Positions 9,668 to 19,095 of a DNA stretch of 64,000 nt are shown piece by piece. A program made the translations under genes and the position numbers. The stretch is taken from the NCBI RefSeq assembly GCF_018596335.1, contig NZ_JAHEPS010000001.1:310001-374000 (forward strand), given 5' to 3'. Position 1 is the stretch's first letter. The number at the start of each line of letters is the position of its first letter. Origin of the DNA: Shewanella jiangmenensis. Its GTDB lineage: Bacteria > Pseudomonadota > Gammaproteobacteria > Enterobacterales > Shewanellaceae. The notes under the pieces were generated by a model. It worked only from the letters and a program-made list of their open reading frames with translations. It was not told the DNA's origin and did no database searches.

Positions 9668-10972
9668 TTACGCGCGGCCGGTAGCCTTGTTCATAAATTC
9701 TTCAAAAGCAACTTGCTTCTCGGTCACTTTTGCAGATTTCAGCACGGCTTCAACGGCTTGCTCTTCCAGCGCTACGTTGCGCATGTTTTGCATCAGCTCT
9801 TTGTTACCGTTGTAGTAAGCTATTACTTCAGATGGATCTTCGTAAGCAGACGCCATAGAAGCGATCAGCGCCTGAACGCGCTCTTCTTCTACTTTCAGTT
9901 CGCTTGACTTGATCACTTCACCCAGCAGCAGGCCCACTTTTACGCGGCGCTCAGCTTGCTCAGCGAACAGCTCAGCTGGCAGCTCAGGCATGTTGGCGGC
10001 GTTGCCACCAAAGCGCTGTACGGCCTGACGACGCAGTACGTTGATTTCGCCTTCGATCAGAGCCTTTGGCAGCTCGATTTCGTTGGCAGCCAGCAGACCG
10101 TTGATCACTTGCTCTTTCACAGCCGCTTTCAGCGCCTGCTCCAGTTCGCGACCCATGTTCTTGCTGATTTCAGCTTTCAGTGCGTCCACACCGCCTTCGG
10201 TGATACCAAACAACTTGGCGAACTCGTCGTTCACTTCTGGCAGCTCAGCAGCTTTCACTTCAGTCAGGGTGATAGCGAACTTGGCCGCTTTGCCCTTCAG
10301 GTTTTCAGCGTGGTATTCCTCAGGGAAAGTCACGTCGATGTCGAACTCTTCACCGGCTTTGTGGCCTTTGATGCCTTCTTCAAAGCCTGGGATCATGCGA
10401 CCGCTGCCCAGTTGCAGTTCAAAGCCTTCGGCCTTGCCACCCTGGAACTCTTCACCGTCTACGCTGCCAACGAAGTTGATGGTGACCTTGTCACCTTCTT
10501 CAGCGGCGCGCTCTACAGCGGCGAAAGTAGCGTGCTGCTTGCGCAGAGTTTCAATCATGTTGTCTACGTCAGCGGCAGTCACTTCAGCTTTTGGCTGTTC
10601 AACTTCGATGACATCCAGACCTTTAAGCTCAACTTCTGGATACACTTCAAAAGTGGCTACGAATTCAAACTGTTCGGCGCTGCTGCTGCCTGGTGCGAAA
10701 GTAGGGGCACCGGCTGGGTTCAGCTTCTGGGCGATGATGGCTTCAACAAAGTTGCGCTGCATGATCTCGCCAGTCACATCCTGACGAATTGCTGGACCGT
10801 AGCGCTTGCTGATAACGCTCATAGGAACTTTGCCAGGACGGAAACCAGGGATACGGGCACGCTTGGCTTCGCGCTTCAGGCTCTCGTTAACCAGTTTCTC
10901 GATCTGCTCGGCAGGTACAGAGATGGTCAGGCGACGCTCTAAGCCTTGAGTTGTTTCAACAGAAACTTGCAT
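9668..10972 (-). CDS. tig: Trigger factor, ribosome-associated chaperone
   Basis: A 434-residue chaperone and prolyl isomerase that binds at the ribosome exit tunnel. The ribosome-binding signature appears as GFRPGKVPM near residue 45. The FKBP-type isomerase domain (about 150-240) contains [19 protein letters not shown] and MIPGFEEGI. The helical C-terminal domain follows and ends KATGRA. Length matches E. coli (432). It is first in the tig-clpP-clpX-lon cluster and has a clear promoter about 150 bases upstream. Confidence 0.97.
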   Translation of the reverse strand: MQVSVETTQGLERRLTISVPAEQIEKLVNESLKREAKRARIPGFRPGKVPMSVISKRYGPAIRQDVTGEIMQRNFVEAIIAQKLNPAGAPTFAPGSSSAEQFEFVATFEVYPEVELKGLDVIEVEQPKAEVTAADVDNMIETLRKQHATFAAVERAAEEGDKVTINFVGSVDGEEFQGGKAEGFELQLGSGRMIPGFEEGIKGHKAGEEFDIDVTFPEEYHAENLKGKAAKFAITLTEVKAAELPEVNDEFAKLFGITEGGVDALKAEISKNMGRELEQALKAAVKEQVINGLLAANEIELPKALIEGEINVLRRQAVQRFGGNAANMPELPAELFAEQAERRVKVGLLLGEVIKSSELKVEEERVQALIASMASAYEDPSEVIAYYNGNKELMQNMRNVALEEQAVEAVLKSAKVTEKQVAFEEFMNKATGRA

Positions 10973-11129
10973 TGTTTTACCTCGAAATATGTCTAACGTC
11001 CTTTGTAAATAGCCGAGTCATCAACTATTCAGGTGTTCGGTTCTTGATCTTCTTAATTTGACTTTCATGCCTGTCGCGACTGACGCGCCGGCAAAGGTCG
11101 CAGATAGTTGACAGTTATCAAGACGCAAC

Positions 11130-11158
11130 ATTATAGCCACCGTTATTGCGGGAGTCGA
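11130..11158 (-). promoter_or_regulatory. Sigma-70 promoter of tig
   Basis: On the minus strand TCGACT, a 17-base spacer and a perfect TATAAT. It would give an untranslated leader of about 150 bases before the tig ATG at 10972. Confidence 0.7.
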
Positions 11159-11183
11159 GCCTGAATCAGGGCATAAAGGGCAG

Positions 11184-11210
11184 AAAAAAAGCGGCCTTTG
11201 GCCGCTTTTT
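11184..11210 (-). terminator. Terminator of the tRNA operon
   Basis: AAAAAAAGCGGCC-TTT-GGCCGCTTTTT, symmetric and strong, 16 bases past the 3' end of tRNA-His. Confidence 0.88.
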
Positions 11211-11225
11211 AACCTTCTGAAGAAG

Positions 11226-11302
11226 TGGGGTGACTGATGGGGCTCGAACCCACGACAACCGGAATCACAATCCGGGACTCTACCAACTGAGCTACAGTCA
11301 CC
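11226..11302 (-). tRNA. tRNA-His (GTG)
   Basis: 77 bases including the extra 5' G that is diagnostic of tRNA-His. Acceptor GGTGACT pairs with AGTCACC, the anticodon is GTG in the loop GATTGTGATT, the T arm reads GGTTCGAGCCC, and CCA is encoded. It is last in the three-gene operon. Confidence 0.97.
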
Positions 11303-11312
11303 ACTGAATTTT

Positions 11313-11389
11313 TGGCACGCCCGGCAGGATTCGAACCTGCGACCATCCGCTTAGAAGGCGGATGCTCTATCCAACTGAGCTACGGGCGC
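11313..11389 (-). tRNA. tRNA-Arg (TCT)
   Basis: 77 bases. Acceptor GCGCCCG pairs with CGGGCGT (one G-T), the anticodon TCT lies in CCTTCTAAG, the T arm is GGTTCGAATCC and CCA is encoded. It reads AGA/AGG-type arginine codons. It lies 10 bases upstream of tRNA-His. Confidence 0.96.
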
Positions 11390-11453
11390 AAGGTGTCAAC
11401 ATGCGTTGAAGCCTATCCGGGGCAGTCGACGCTTGGCGCATCAACTTAAAATT

Positions 11454-11530
11454 TGGTCGGTGATAGAGGATTCGAACCTCTGACCCTCTGCTCCCAAAGC
11501 AGATGCGCTACCGGACTGCGCTAATCACCG
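11454..11530 (-). tRNA. tRNA-Pro (TGG)
   Basis: 77 bases. Acceptor CGGTGAT pairs with ATCACCG, the anticodon is TGG in CTTTGGGAG, the T arm is GGTTCGAATCC and CCA is encoded. It is first in the operon, 40 bases after the promoter -10 box. Confidence 0.96.
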
Positions 11531-11569
11531 AGAACTTGCTGTTTGACGCCTCGCGTCAGAACGGAGCGC

Positions 11570-11598
11570 ATCTTATCCCCTCACCTTTGACCCGTCAA
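11570..11598 (-). promoter_or_regulatory. Promoter of the Pro-Arg-His tRNA operon
   Basis: On the minus strand TTGACG, exactly 17 bases, then TAAGAT, followed by a GC-rich GCGCTCC discriminator as expected for a stringently controlled stable-RNA promoter. Confidence 0.8.
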
Positions 11599-11678
11599 CG
11601 ATTTTTTTAAGGGATAAAAACCGCCTGGCGAATTATGAAGCAGTACAGAGTTATCAGGATTTCACGCCAATGGGAGCA

Positions 11679-11707
11679 ATGACACTACTGGCCTTGGCTG
11701 CTAGAAT
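11679..11707 (+). promoter_or_regulatory. Sigma-70 promoter of folD
   Basis: ATGACA, 17-base spacer, TAGAAT, about 60 bases upstream of the folD ATG at 11767. Confidence 0.7.
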
Positions 11708-11766
11708 ATGCGCGCTGAAAACTTCAGGTGGCAACGCTGCTGCCATATAAAGGAAGCCCTACATCC

Positions 11767-12621
11767 ATGACAGCCCAAAATATCGATGGCAAGGCCATTG
11801 CCCAAGCCATCCGCACTACCCTGAGCGACAAGGTTAAAGCCCGTAAAGAGGCAGGCCAGCGCATTCCGGGTCTTGCTGTGATCCTGGTTGGTCAGGATCC
11901 CGCCTCACAGGTTTACGTTGGCTCCAAGCGTAAAGCCTGCGAAGAAGTCGGATTCCTGTCGCAATCGTTTGACCTGCCAGTGACCACCACAGAGTCCGAT
12001 CTGCTGGCACTGATTGACCGCTGCAACGAAGATACTGCCATCGACGGCATTCTGGTGCAGTTGCCGCTGCCGGCGCATATCGACTCATCCAAGGTGATTG
12101 AGCGCATTCGCCCCGATAAAGACGTGGACGGCTTCCACCCTTATAACGTAGGTCGCCTGGCCCAGCGCATTCCCGTATTGCGCTCCTGCACCCCGATGGG
12201 GATCATGACCCTTATCCGCTCCACCGGTGTCGACACCTATGGTTTGGATGCCGTGGTGGTTGGCGCCTCCAACATCGTTGGCCGCCCCATGACGCTGGAG
12301 CTGCTGCTCGCTGGCTGCACCACCACCACCTGCCACCGCTTTACCAAAAACCTCGAAGAAAAAGTACGTCAGGCTGACTTGCTGGTCGTGGCCGTTGGTA
12401 AGCCGCACTTTATCCCGGGTGACTGGATTAAACCCGGCGCCATAGTGATTGACGTGGGCATCAACCGTCTCGACGACGGTCGTCTGGTGGGTGACGTTGA
12501 ATTTGATGTGGCCGCCAAGCGCGCAGCCTTTATTACCCCGGTTCCCGGTGGTGTGGGCCCGATGACTATCGCGAGCCTGCTGGAAAACACCCTTTACGCC
12601 GCTGAAAACTATCACGACTGA
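11767..12621 (+). CDS. folD: Methylenetetrahydrofolate dehydrogenase/cyclohydrolase FolD
   Basis: A 284-residue bifunctional enzyme that converts 5,10-methylene-THF through methenyl-THF to 10-formyl-THF, supplying one-carbon units for purines and fMet-tRNA. Family motifs are intact: [14 protein letters not shown] with the catalytic lysine, [38 protein letters not shown] for NADP, and [11 protein letters not shown] start at ATG 11767 ([13 protein letters not shown]), which aligns with E. coli FolD. A further upstream in-frame start at 11728 would overlap the region just after the promoter -10. It converges on cysS. Confidence 0.97.
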   Translation: MTAQNIDGKAIAQAIRTTLSDKVKARKEAGQRIPGLAVILVGQDPASQVYVGSKRKACEEVGFLSQSFDLPVTTTESDLLALIDRCNEDTAIDGILVQLPLPAHIDSSKVIERIRPDKDVDGFHPYNVGRLAQRIPVLRSCTPMGIMTLIRSTGVDTYGLDAVVVGASNIVGRPMTLELLLAGCTTTTCHRFTKNLEEKVRQADLLVVAVGKPHFIPGDWIKPGAIVIDVGINRLDDGRLVGDVEFDVAAKRAAFITPVPGGVGPMTIASLLENTLYAAENYHD

Positions 12622-12639
12622 TATTATCTGCCGCGCCAT

Positions 12640-12668
12640 AAAAAACGCCTGCGATTGCAGGCGTTTTT
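12640..12668. terminator. Bidirectional terminator folD/cysS
   Basis: AAAAACGCCTGC-GATT-GCAGGCGTTTTTG between two convergent genes. Confidence 0.9.
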
Positions 12669-12689
12669 GTTTGCATGTTCCAGGGCGGC

Positions 12690-14069
12690 TTATTTCTTGC
12701 GCCAAGTAGTGCCTTCGGGGCCGTCTTCCAGCACCACACCCAGGGCGTTCAGGCGGTCGCGTGCAACGTCAGCAGCCGGCCAATCTTTTTCGGCGCGGGC
12801 ACGGTTACGCTCAACGATCAGCGCTTCAATTTCAGCCACTTCATCGGCGCTGCCGTCGCCCTGCAAAAAAGCTTCCGGGGTCGATGACAGAATGCCAAGC
12901 ACTGAGGCGAGATCGGAAAGCACCACAGCCAGGGCTGAAGCCGCCGCGACATCCGCAGTTTTCAGGCGGTTGATTTCACGCACCAGATCGAAGAGCACGG
13001 AGTAAGCTTCAGGGGTGTTGAAATCATCGTCCATCGCAGCCACGAAACGGCTGACAAACTCATCGCCACCGGCAGGCGCCACAGTCAAATCCAGACCTTT
13101 CAGTGCGGTGTACATGCGCTCGAGTGAGGCACGCGCCTGCTTTAAGTTGTCTTCGCTGTAGTTCAGCTGGCTGCGATAGTGGCCAGAGAGCAGGAAGTAA
13201 CGCACGGTCTGGGCATCGTAATGGGCCAGCACGTCACGGATGGTAAAGAAGTTACCCAAAGATTTGGACATCTTCTCGCGATCAACCATCACCATGCCGG
13301 TGTGCATCCAGGTGTTCACATAAGGGGTGTCGTGGGCGCAGCATGACTGGGCTATTTCGTTTTCATGGTGCGGGAACTGCAGATCGCTGCCGCCGCCGTG
13401 GATATCAAAATGCAGACCCAGATGTTTGCTGTTCATGGCAGAGCACTCGATGTGCCAGCCGGGACGCCCCGGTCCCCATGGCGACTCCCAGGTCGGCTCG
13501 CCGGGCTTTGACATCTTCCACAGCACGAAGTCCATCGGATTGCGCTTGTTTTCGTCCACTTCAACACGGGCACCGGCCTGCAGCTGCTCAAGATCCTGGC
13601 CTGACAAACGGCCGTATGCGGCATAGGAAGATACATCAAACAGCACGTCACCGTCGGCAGCAACATAGGCATGACCGCGATCGAGCAGACGGGTCACCAT
13701 ATCGATGATTTCGTCGATATGCAGGGTCGCGCGCGGCTCAAAGCTTGGGCGCAGCATATTCAGCGCATCGAAGTCGGCATGCATTTCACCAATCAAACGC
13801 TCGGTCAGGCTGTCGCAGCTCTCACCGTTTTCATTGGCGCGCTTGATGATTTTGTCATCCACGTCGGTGATATTGCGCTGGTAGTTCACTTCATAACCGC
13901 GATAACGCAGATAACGCACAATCATGTCAAAACACACAAAAGTACGACCGTGGCCGATGTGGCACAGGTCATAAATCGTCACGCCGCAAACATACATGCC
14001 AATCTTGCCTGGCTGTATGGGTTTAAACTCCTCTTTTTGACGACTGATACTGTTGTATATCTTCAACAT
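12690..14069 (-). CDS. cysS: Cysteinyl-tRNA synthetase
   Basis: A 459-residue class I aminoacyl-tRNA synthetase that charges tRNA-Cys. The HIGH motif is in [14 protein letters not shown] in [11 protein letters not shown], and the zinc ligands include the early YVCGVTIYD cysteine and GWHIECSAM. The C-terminal anticodon domain ends EGTTWRKK. The start at ATG 14069 ([15 protein letters not shown]) matches the family; the frame stays open upstream to 14405 but that extension overlaps the divergent ppiB region and is not conserved. It is divergent from ppiB. Confidence 0.97.
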   Translation of the reverse strand: MLKIYNSISRQKEEFKPIQPGKIGMYVCGVTIYDLCHIGHGRTFVCFDMIVRYLRYRGYEVNYQRNITDVDDKIIKRANENGESCDSLTERLIGEMHADFDALNMLRPSFEPRATLHIDEIIDMVTRLLDRGHAYVAADGDVLFDVSSYAAYGRLSGQDLEQLQAGARVEVDENKRNPMDFVLWKMSKPGEPTWESPWGPGRPGWHIECSAMNSKHLGLHFDIHGGGSDLQFPHHENEIAQSCCAHDTPYVNTWMHTGMVMVDREKMSKSLGNFFTIRDVLAHYDAQTVRYFLLSGHYRSQLNYSEDNLKQARASLERMYTALKGLDLTVAPAGGDEFVSRFVAAMDDDFNTPEAYSVLFDLVREINRLKTADVAAASALAVVLSDLASVLGILSSTPEAFLQGDGSADEVAEIEALIVERNRARAEKDWPAADVARDRLNALGVVLEDGPEGTTWRKK

Positions 14070-14210
14070 TCTTGCTCTCTTTCCACTAAGCACGGGGTGT
14101 AAAATTAAGCCTTCGAGTCTATCATGCTCCAATGCCCTTGAATACTGCACTTTCAGGGCCGTTCGAGATAAGTTAGAATCCGGCGACATTTTCAAATGAG
14201 TACCGCAAAG

Positions 14211-14705
14211 ATGATCACACTGCACACCAATTTCGGCGATATCAAAATTGCTCTGAACCACGACAAAGCGCCCGTAACCGCTGCAAACTTCCAGCGTTAC
14301 GCCAGCGAAGGTTTCTTTGATGGCACCATCTTCCACCGTGTTATCGACGGTTTCATGATCCAGGGCGGCGGTTTTACCGAAGATATGGTACAAAAGCGCA
14401 CCCATGAGCCAATCAAGAACGAAGCCAACAACGGTCTGTCCAACAAGGTTGGCACCCTTGCCATGGCCCGCACCTCAGACCCACACTCTGCCACCGGGCA
14501 GTTCTTCATCAACGTGAATGACAACACCTTCCTGGATTTCAAATCTGAATCCACTCAGGGCTGGGGTTACTGCGTATTCGGTGAAGTGGTTGAAGGCCTG
14601 GATGTGGTTAACCAGATCAAAGGCGTGAACACCGGCAACCGCGGCATGCATCAGGATGTGCCTCTGAAAGCCGTGGTTATCGAGAAGGTGAGCATCGAAG
14701 GCTAA
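14211..14705 (+). CDS. ppiB: Cytoplasmic cyclophilin PpiB
   Basis: A 164-residue cyclophilin-type peptidyl-prolyl isomerase. Active-site motifs [15 protein letters not shown], the GTLAMART strand and GQFFINV are present and no signal peptide is seen, so it is cytosolic. I prefer ATG 14211 ([11 protein letters not shown]) because it coincides with the family N-terminus. ATG 14196 would add five residues; neither has a strong ribosome site. A -10-like TAGAAT lies at 14174-14179. lpxH follows after 10 bases and is probably co-transcribed, as in E. coli. Confidence 0.95.
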   Translation: MITLHTNFGDIKIALNHDKAPVTAANFQRYASEGFFDGTIFHRVIDGFMIQGGGFTEDMVQKRTHEPIKNEANNGLSNKVGTLAMARTSDPHSATGQFFINVNDNTFLDFKSESTQGWGYCVFGEVVEGLDVVNQIKGVNTGNRGMHQDVPLKAVVIEKVSIEG

Positions 14706-14715
14706 TCCCATCAAG

Positions 14716-15432
14716 ATGCGAACCCTGTTTATCGGCGATCTGCACTTAAGTGCAGATCGACCCGACATCTGCGCGGCCTTTCGCCGCTTCCTTGCCCAGC
14801 CCTTCGATGACGTCGATGCCCTCTATATTCTCGGGGATCTGTTTGAAGTCTGGGTTGGCGATGATATCGCCGAGCCTTTCGCCATCGACATCGCCGCCGA
14901 CATCGCCACTGTCGCTGAAAAACTGCCGGTGTACTTTATTCACGGCAATCGCGACTTCCTGATTGGCAAACAATTTGCCAGTTTAAGCAAGATGCAGCTG
15001 CTTGATGAAGTCCACAAAATCACCCTCTATGGCATCCCCACCCTGGTGCTTCACGGCGACAGCCTCTGCACCCTGGATAAAGGCTATCAGCGGTTTCGCC
15101 GCTTTCGCAATCAGCCCTGGGCCAAGTGGATTTACGGCAAGCTTTCTGAAAACCGCCGCCTGCGGATTGCCGCCAATCTGCGTGCCAAGAGCAAGGCCGG
15201 TAATCAAACCAAAAGCCTTTACATCATGGATGCCGAGCCGAGCGCCGTCGCAAACCTGCTAAAGCAATACGGCTGTCGCCAGATGATCCATGGCCACACC
15301 CACAGACCAGCTATCCATGAAGAAAGCGCCGGTAAGCGCATTGTGGTTGGCGATTGGTACGAGCAAGGCAGTGTGCTCGAAGTAAGTGAAACCGGCCCAC
15401 GGCTGCTCTCTTTGCCTTTCGACGCAGCGTAA
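14716..15432 (+). CDS. lpxH: UDP-2,3-diacylglucosamine pyrophosphatase LpxH
   Basis: A 238-residue peripheral membrane phosphoesterase that cleaves UDP-2,3-diacylglucosamine to lipid X in lipid A biosynthesis. The metallophosphoesterase motifs are in order: [29 protein letters not shown] and GHTHRPAIH. Length matches E. coli (240). It lies 10 bases after ppiB, the standard ppiB-lpxH pairing, and converges on miaE. Confidence 0.97.
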   Translation: MRTLFIGDLHLSADRPDICAAFRRFLAQPFDDVDALYILGDLFEVWVGDDIAEPFAIDIAADIATVAEKLPVYFIHGNRDFLIGKQFASLSKMQLLDEVHKITLYGIPTLVLHGDSLCTLDKGYQRFRRFRNQPWAKWIYGKLSENRRLRIAANLRAKSKAGNQTKSLYIMDAEPSAVANLLKQYGCRQMIHGHTHRPAIHEESAGKRIVVGDWYEQGSVLEVSETGPRLLSLPFDAA

Positions 15433-15518
15433 GCACTTCCTTAAGCGCCCTTAACCAAGGCTCGCCCTTAAGTTCAGTAAACCGCCTTGAGTTGACTAAA
15501 CACCTTTGGCTTAAACGC

Positions 15519-15547
15519 AAAAAGCCCGAAAACAATTCCGGGCTTTT
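15519..15547. terminator. Bidirectional terminator lpxH/miaE
   Basis: AAAAAGCCCG-AAAACAATT-CGGGCTTTT between convergent genes. Confidence 0.85.
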
Positions 15548-15564
15548 GATTAAGTTAGATGATT

Positions 15565-16332
15565 TTAGTTTTTCGGCGTGCCGCTGTGAAAGCGAAACTC
15601 ATCATCCTCTGACTGGATCAGCGCTGCTTCCACTTTGGCAAAATAGCCAATCCGCTCATCGATATTGCCGCCCGCCACGGCTTCGGCAAGCTTAAGATAA
15701 TCCTGATAATGCCTCGCCTCTGAGCGCAGCAGCGACACATAAAAACGCTCAAGCTCTTCATCCATAAAGGGGGCGAGCTTGGCAAATCGCTCACAGGAGC
15801 GGGCTTCGATAAAGGCGCCCACAATCAGTTTATCCACCAAGGTACCGGGCTCACTGGTGCGCACATGGCTCATCATCCCCTTGGCATAACGGCCAGCGGT
15901 GATATTGCTGTAGGGAATGCCGCGCGCCTGCATGATTTCAAGCACCTGCTCAAAATGATGGAACTCTTCTTTAATCAGTCGCACCATTTTGGCAATAAGC
16001 TCCTCCCCGTGGGCAAAGCCCGCCTTGGGAGTGAGCTCAAGTTCGAGATCGTTCTTTTTGCCGGTGCGGGATAAAAACGCCGCCATATCACGGTCTTTGT
16101 GATAGACAAACTCTTCGTAGGGCTTGGCCCAGGCAAGCAGCGCCGCTCCGCTTTCGGGGGACACCGCATATTTGCGGATAAGAAACAGCGCCGTCTGCGC
16201 CGCTTTAAGCTCGCAGTTGCAATGATCTATCAAAATGTCCTGCAACCACTCGGGATTGCTCGCCTTTTCAACCCAGGCATCCGGCGTCTCACACCCGAGA
16301 AATGCCTTTACCGGGGCCAACAGCTGCTGCAT
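15565..16332 (-). CDS. miaE: tRNA 2-methylthio-N6-isopentenyladenosine-37 hydroxylase MiaE
   Basis: A 255-residue non-haem di-iron enzyme that hydroxylates the isopentenyl group of ms2i6A37 in tRNAs reading U-starting codons, an oxygen-requiring step. Putative iron ligands are in HCNCELKAAQ, EEFHHFEQVLE, FIEARSCERF and EARHYQDYLK, the two helical E...ExxH repeats of ferritin-like oxygenases. I take ATG 16332 ([14 protein letters not shown]); a start seven codons upstream is also open. MiaE occurs in Salmonella, Pseudomonas and Shewanella but not E. coli K-12. Confidence 0.9.
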   Translation of the reverse strand: MQQLLAPVKAFLGCETPDAWVEKASNPEWLQDILIDHCNCELKAAQTALFLIRKYAVSPESGAALLAWAKPYEEFVYHKDRDMAAFLSRTGKKNDLELELTPKAGFAHGEELIAKMVRLIKEEFHHFEQVLEIMQARGIPYSNITAGRYAKGMMSHVRTSEPGTLVDKLIVGAFIEARSCERFAKLAPFMDEELERFYVSLLRSEARHYQDYLKLAEAVAGGNIDERIGYFAKVEAALIQSEDDEFRFHSGTPKN

Positions 16333-16517
16333 CACGTTTTGCACCTTCCACACGCGTAAAGTCCGCCATTTTAGCCGCTTAAGCGCGCCCTTAACAGCAC
16401 AAGGACGCGGCCACCTTGACGGAAGTCAATTTTTGTTCAATAAATAACCGAGAGCTGTAAAAGGCTCGTCTATCGCTTGGCGAGCATTGGGATCACTGCT
16501 GAACAAGGATAATTATA

Positions 16518-17114
16518 ATGGTACTGAATCACTTACTGGGGTTATACACTCATCCAAAGGAAGAGTGGCACACAATTGAGAAGAACCACGAAGCACTGAA
16601 AAGCAGTATGAGTCATCTGCTGCTGATAGCGCTTATCCCGCCCATTTGCAGTTATTTCGCGATGGCCCATATCGGATGGAACCCGGGCGCCGGAGAGCCC
16701 CTGTTCCTGACCAGCCAGAGCGCCCTGTTTATGTCAATCGGCATGTACTTCGGCCTTATCGCCGGGGTATTCGGTCTGGCCTACCTTGCACACTGGATGG
16801 CCATCACCTTTGATGCCAAACCCGACTTCACCCAGGCACTTGAGCTTGCCACTTACACCGCCACGCCGCTGTTTATGGTCGGCCTGTCGGCGCTGTATCC
16901 GGTCCTGTGGTTTATGATGGTGGTTGGTCTTGTGGGGCTTGCCTACTCGGTCTATCTGCTCTACACCGGCGTGCCCATCATCATGAATATTCCCGAAGAA
17001 AAGGGATTTATTTACGCAAGCTCAGTGGTCACCGCAGGCCTGGTGTTGCTGGTTGCCCTGATGGCAGGCAGCGTTATCCTCTGGAGCATGGGCTTTGGCC
17101 CTATGATGCAATAA
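16518..17114 (+). CDS. Yip1-family inner membrane protein
   Basis: A 198-residue hydrophobic protein with about five predicted membrane helices (around residues 32-50, 70-92, 112-132, 132-150 and 168-190). The N-terminus MVLNHLLGLYTHPKEEWHTI and the P-x-x-x-W motif are typical of bacterial Yip1-domain proteins such as E. coli YohC. The molecular role of the bacterial members is not known. A ribosome site AAGGATAATTATA precedes the ATG. It stands alone between miaE (divergent) and glnS (convergent). Confidence 0.8.
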   Translation: MVLNHLLGLYTHPKEEWHTIEKNHEALKSSMSHLLLIALIPPICSYFAMAHIGWNPGAGEPLFLTSQSALFMSIGMYFGLIAGVFGLAYLAHWMAITFDAKPDFTQALELATYTATPLFMVGLSALYPVLWFMMVVGLVGLAYSVYLLYTGVPIIMNIPEEKGFIYASSVVTAGLVLLVALMAGSVILWSMGFGPMMQ

Positions 17115-17154
17115 CTACCGTCGCGGCGTTAAATTCGCCGGATACGATAAAAGC

Positions 17155-17179
17155 AAAAGGCGCCTTTCGGCGCCTTTTG
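17155..17179. terminator. Bidirectional terminator between the Yip1 gene and glnS
   Basis: AAAAGGCGCC-TTTC-GGCGCCTTTT between convergent genes. Confidence 0.88.
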
Positions 17180-17214
17180 TGGTTTCATGCCCTGAGTTGA
17201 GGCCGTGAGGCTAC

Positions 17215-18882
17215 TCAGAATGACTCGCGCAGCTGCACAGTCAGGTTAAATACCAGATTGCCGGGCCTGGAGTCTTTTCTGTCGGCGCAGAAATAACCTT
17301 CACGCTCAAACTGATACGCTTGATCCGCGCTGGCATTGGCCAGAGGCGCTTCAACCACACCGTGCACAATCTGCAGTGAATTCGGGTTCAGCACTTCATC
17401 GACAGTGTCAGCCGCAGCCGGATTGGCATCGCTGAACAGACGGTCATACAAACGGAACTCGGCAGGCAGCGCGGTAGTGGCTTCAACCCAGTGAATAACA
17501 CCTTTCACCTTGCGACCATCGCTTGGGTTTTGGCCCAGAGTCTCAGGATCGTAGGTACAGTACACTGTGGTCACATTGCCATCGGCATCTTTGTCACAGC
17601 GCTCTGCGCGGATCACGTAGGCGTTACGCAGACGCACTTCGGCGCCGAGCACCAGACGCTTGTACTGCTTGTTGGCTTCTTCACGGAAGTCAGCAGCATC
17701 GATGTAGATTTCACGGCCAAACGCCAGCTCACGCACACCCATCTCTTCGATGTTGGGGTGCACAGGCGCTTTCACGTATTCAAGCTCAGGCTTGGTGAAG
17801 TTTTCGATGATGACCTTGATTGGACGAATAACGGCCATGGCGCGCGGCGCATTGTCGTTCAGATCTTCACGGATACAGGCCTCGAGCATGCCCACTTCCA
17901 CCAGGTTGTCCTGCTTGGTCACACCAATGCGCTGACAAAACTCACGGATTGATGCAGGGGTGTAACCACGGCGACGCAGACCGGCAATGGTCGGCATACG
18001 TGGGTCATCCCAACCGGACACCAGACCACGCACCACCAGATCGTTCAGCTTGCGCTTGGACATCAGGGTGTATTCAAGATTCAGACGGGAAAACTCGTAC
18101 TGACGGGTACGGTTTGGCGCCTGGAAATCGTTGAGGTTATCGAGCACCCAGTCATACAGACGGCGGTTGTCCTGGAACTCCAGGGTACACAGCGAGTGAG
18201 TGATGTTTTCCAGCGCATCCGAAATACAGTGGGTAAAGTCGTACATCGGGTAGATGCACCACTTGTCACCGGTCTGGTGGTGGTGAGCAAACTTCACGCG
18301 GTAGATAACCGGGTCGCGCATACACATAAAGGGCGACGCCATATCGATTTTGGCGCGCAGCACACACTCACCTTCTTTAAAGCCACCGTCGCGCATCTTT
18401 TCAAACAGCGCCAGGTTTTCGGCCGCTGGGGTGTCACGGTACGGGCTGTTACGGCCAGGCTCTTTCAGGGTGCCACGGTACTCACGGGTTTCCTCTGCAT
18501 TGAGGAAACACACATAGGCCAAGCCCTTGTTGATAAGCTCAACTGCGTAACCATAAAGCGCATCAAAATAGTTTGAGGAATAGCGAACGTCACCATCCCA
18601 CTGGAAACCGAGCCACTTCACATCTTCCTGAATCGAATTTACGTAATCGATATCTTCTTTTTCAGGGTTGGTATCATCAAATCGCAGGTTACACTGGCCC
18701 TTGTAGTCCTGTGCAATGCCAAAGTTCAGGCAAATGGACTTGGCATGACCTATGTGCAGGTAACCGTTTGGCTCAGGTGGAAAACGGGTATGCACGCTGT
18801 TGTGCTTACCGCTGGCCAAATCTTCATCAATGATGTTGCGAATGAAGTTACTGGGACGTACTTCGTTGTCCACGTGACTCAT
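17215..18882 (-). CDS. glnS: Glutaminyl-tRNA synthetase
   Basis: A 555-residue class I synthetase that charges tRNA-Gln. The HIGH box is in [12 protein letters not shown] and the KMSKS equivalent in [20 protein letters not shown] and the two-barrel anticodon domain in the C-terminal third are complete. I start at ATG 18882 ([13 protein letters not shown]), which has GAGGAACTCC upstream and fits the E. coli length of 554; the frame extends six codons further upstream without support. A free-standing GlnRS of this kind is typical of Gammaproteobacteria. Confidence 0.97.
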   Translation of the reverse strand: MSHVDNEVRPSNFIRNIIDEDLASGKHNSVHTRFPPEPNGYLHIGHAKSICLNFGIAQDYKGQCNLRFDDTNPEKEDIDYVNSIQEDVKWLGFQWDGDVRYSSNYFDALYGYAVELINKGLAYVCFLNAEETREYRGTLKEPGRNSPYRDTPAAENLALFEKMRDGGFKEGECVLRAKIDMASPFMCMRDPVIYRVKFAHHHQTGDKWCIYPMYDFTHCISDALENITHSLCTLEFQDNRRLYDWVLDNLNDFQAPNRTRQYEFSRLNLEYTLMSKRKLNDLVVRGLVSGWDDPRMPTIAGLRRRGYTPASIREFCQRIGVTKQDNLVEVGMLEACIREDLNDNAPRAMAVIRPIKVIIENFTKPELEYVKAPVHPNIEEMGVRELAFGREIYIDAADFREEANKQYKRLVLGAEVRLRNAYVIRAERCDKDADGNVTTVYCTYDPETLGQNPSDGRKVKGVIHWVEATTALPAEFRLYDRLFSDANPAAADTVDEVLNPNSLQIVHGVVEAPLANASADQAYQFEREGYFCADRKDSRPGNLVFNLTVQLRESF

Positions 18883-19042
18883 GGAGTTCCTCTTTTGCAA
18901 ACAGTGGCAAATTTGTCAAAACCCGCATGATCCTACAGAAAGCGGCCGCTGACAATGCCCATGGTTAAAAAACCGCGCCAAACGGGCAAGCGTCGTGGCG
19001 CGGCGCAAAGCCAATAACGCACTATCGCGAATGCTTTGGCAT

Positions 19043-19068
19043 AAAAAAGCAGCCCGCAGGCTGCTTTA
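19043..19068 (-). terminator. Terminator after feoB
   Basis: On the minus strand AAAGCAGCC-TGC-GGGCTGCTTTTTT, about 28 bases past the feoB stop. Confidence 0.85.
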
Positions 19069-19095
19069 AAAGTGGGTTTGGGTGCATGAGCGCCG

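Noticed and set aside
9956..10942. 328-codon plus-strand open frame opposite tig
   Set aside because: Antisense shadow of the complete trigger factor gene.
11226..11530. tRNA cluster as a genomic-island attachment site
   Set aside because: No integrase, no direct repeat of a tRNA end and only housekeeping genes on both sides.
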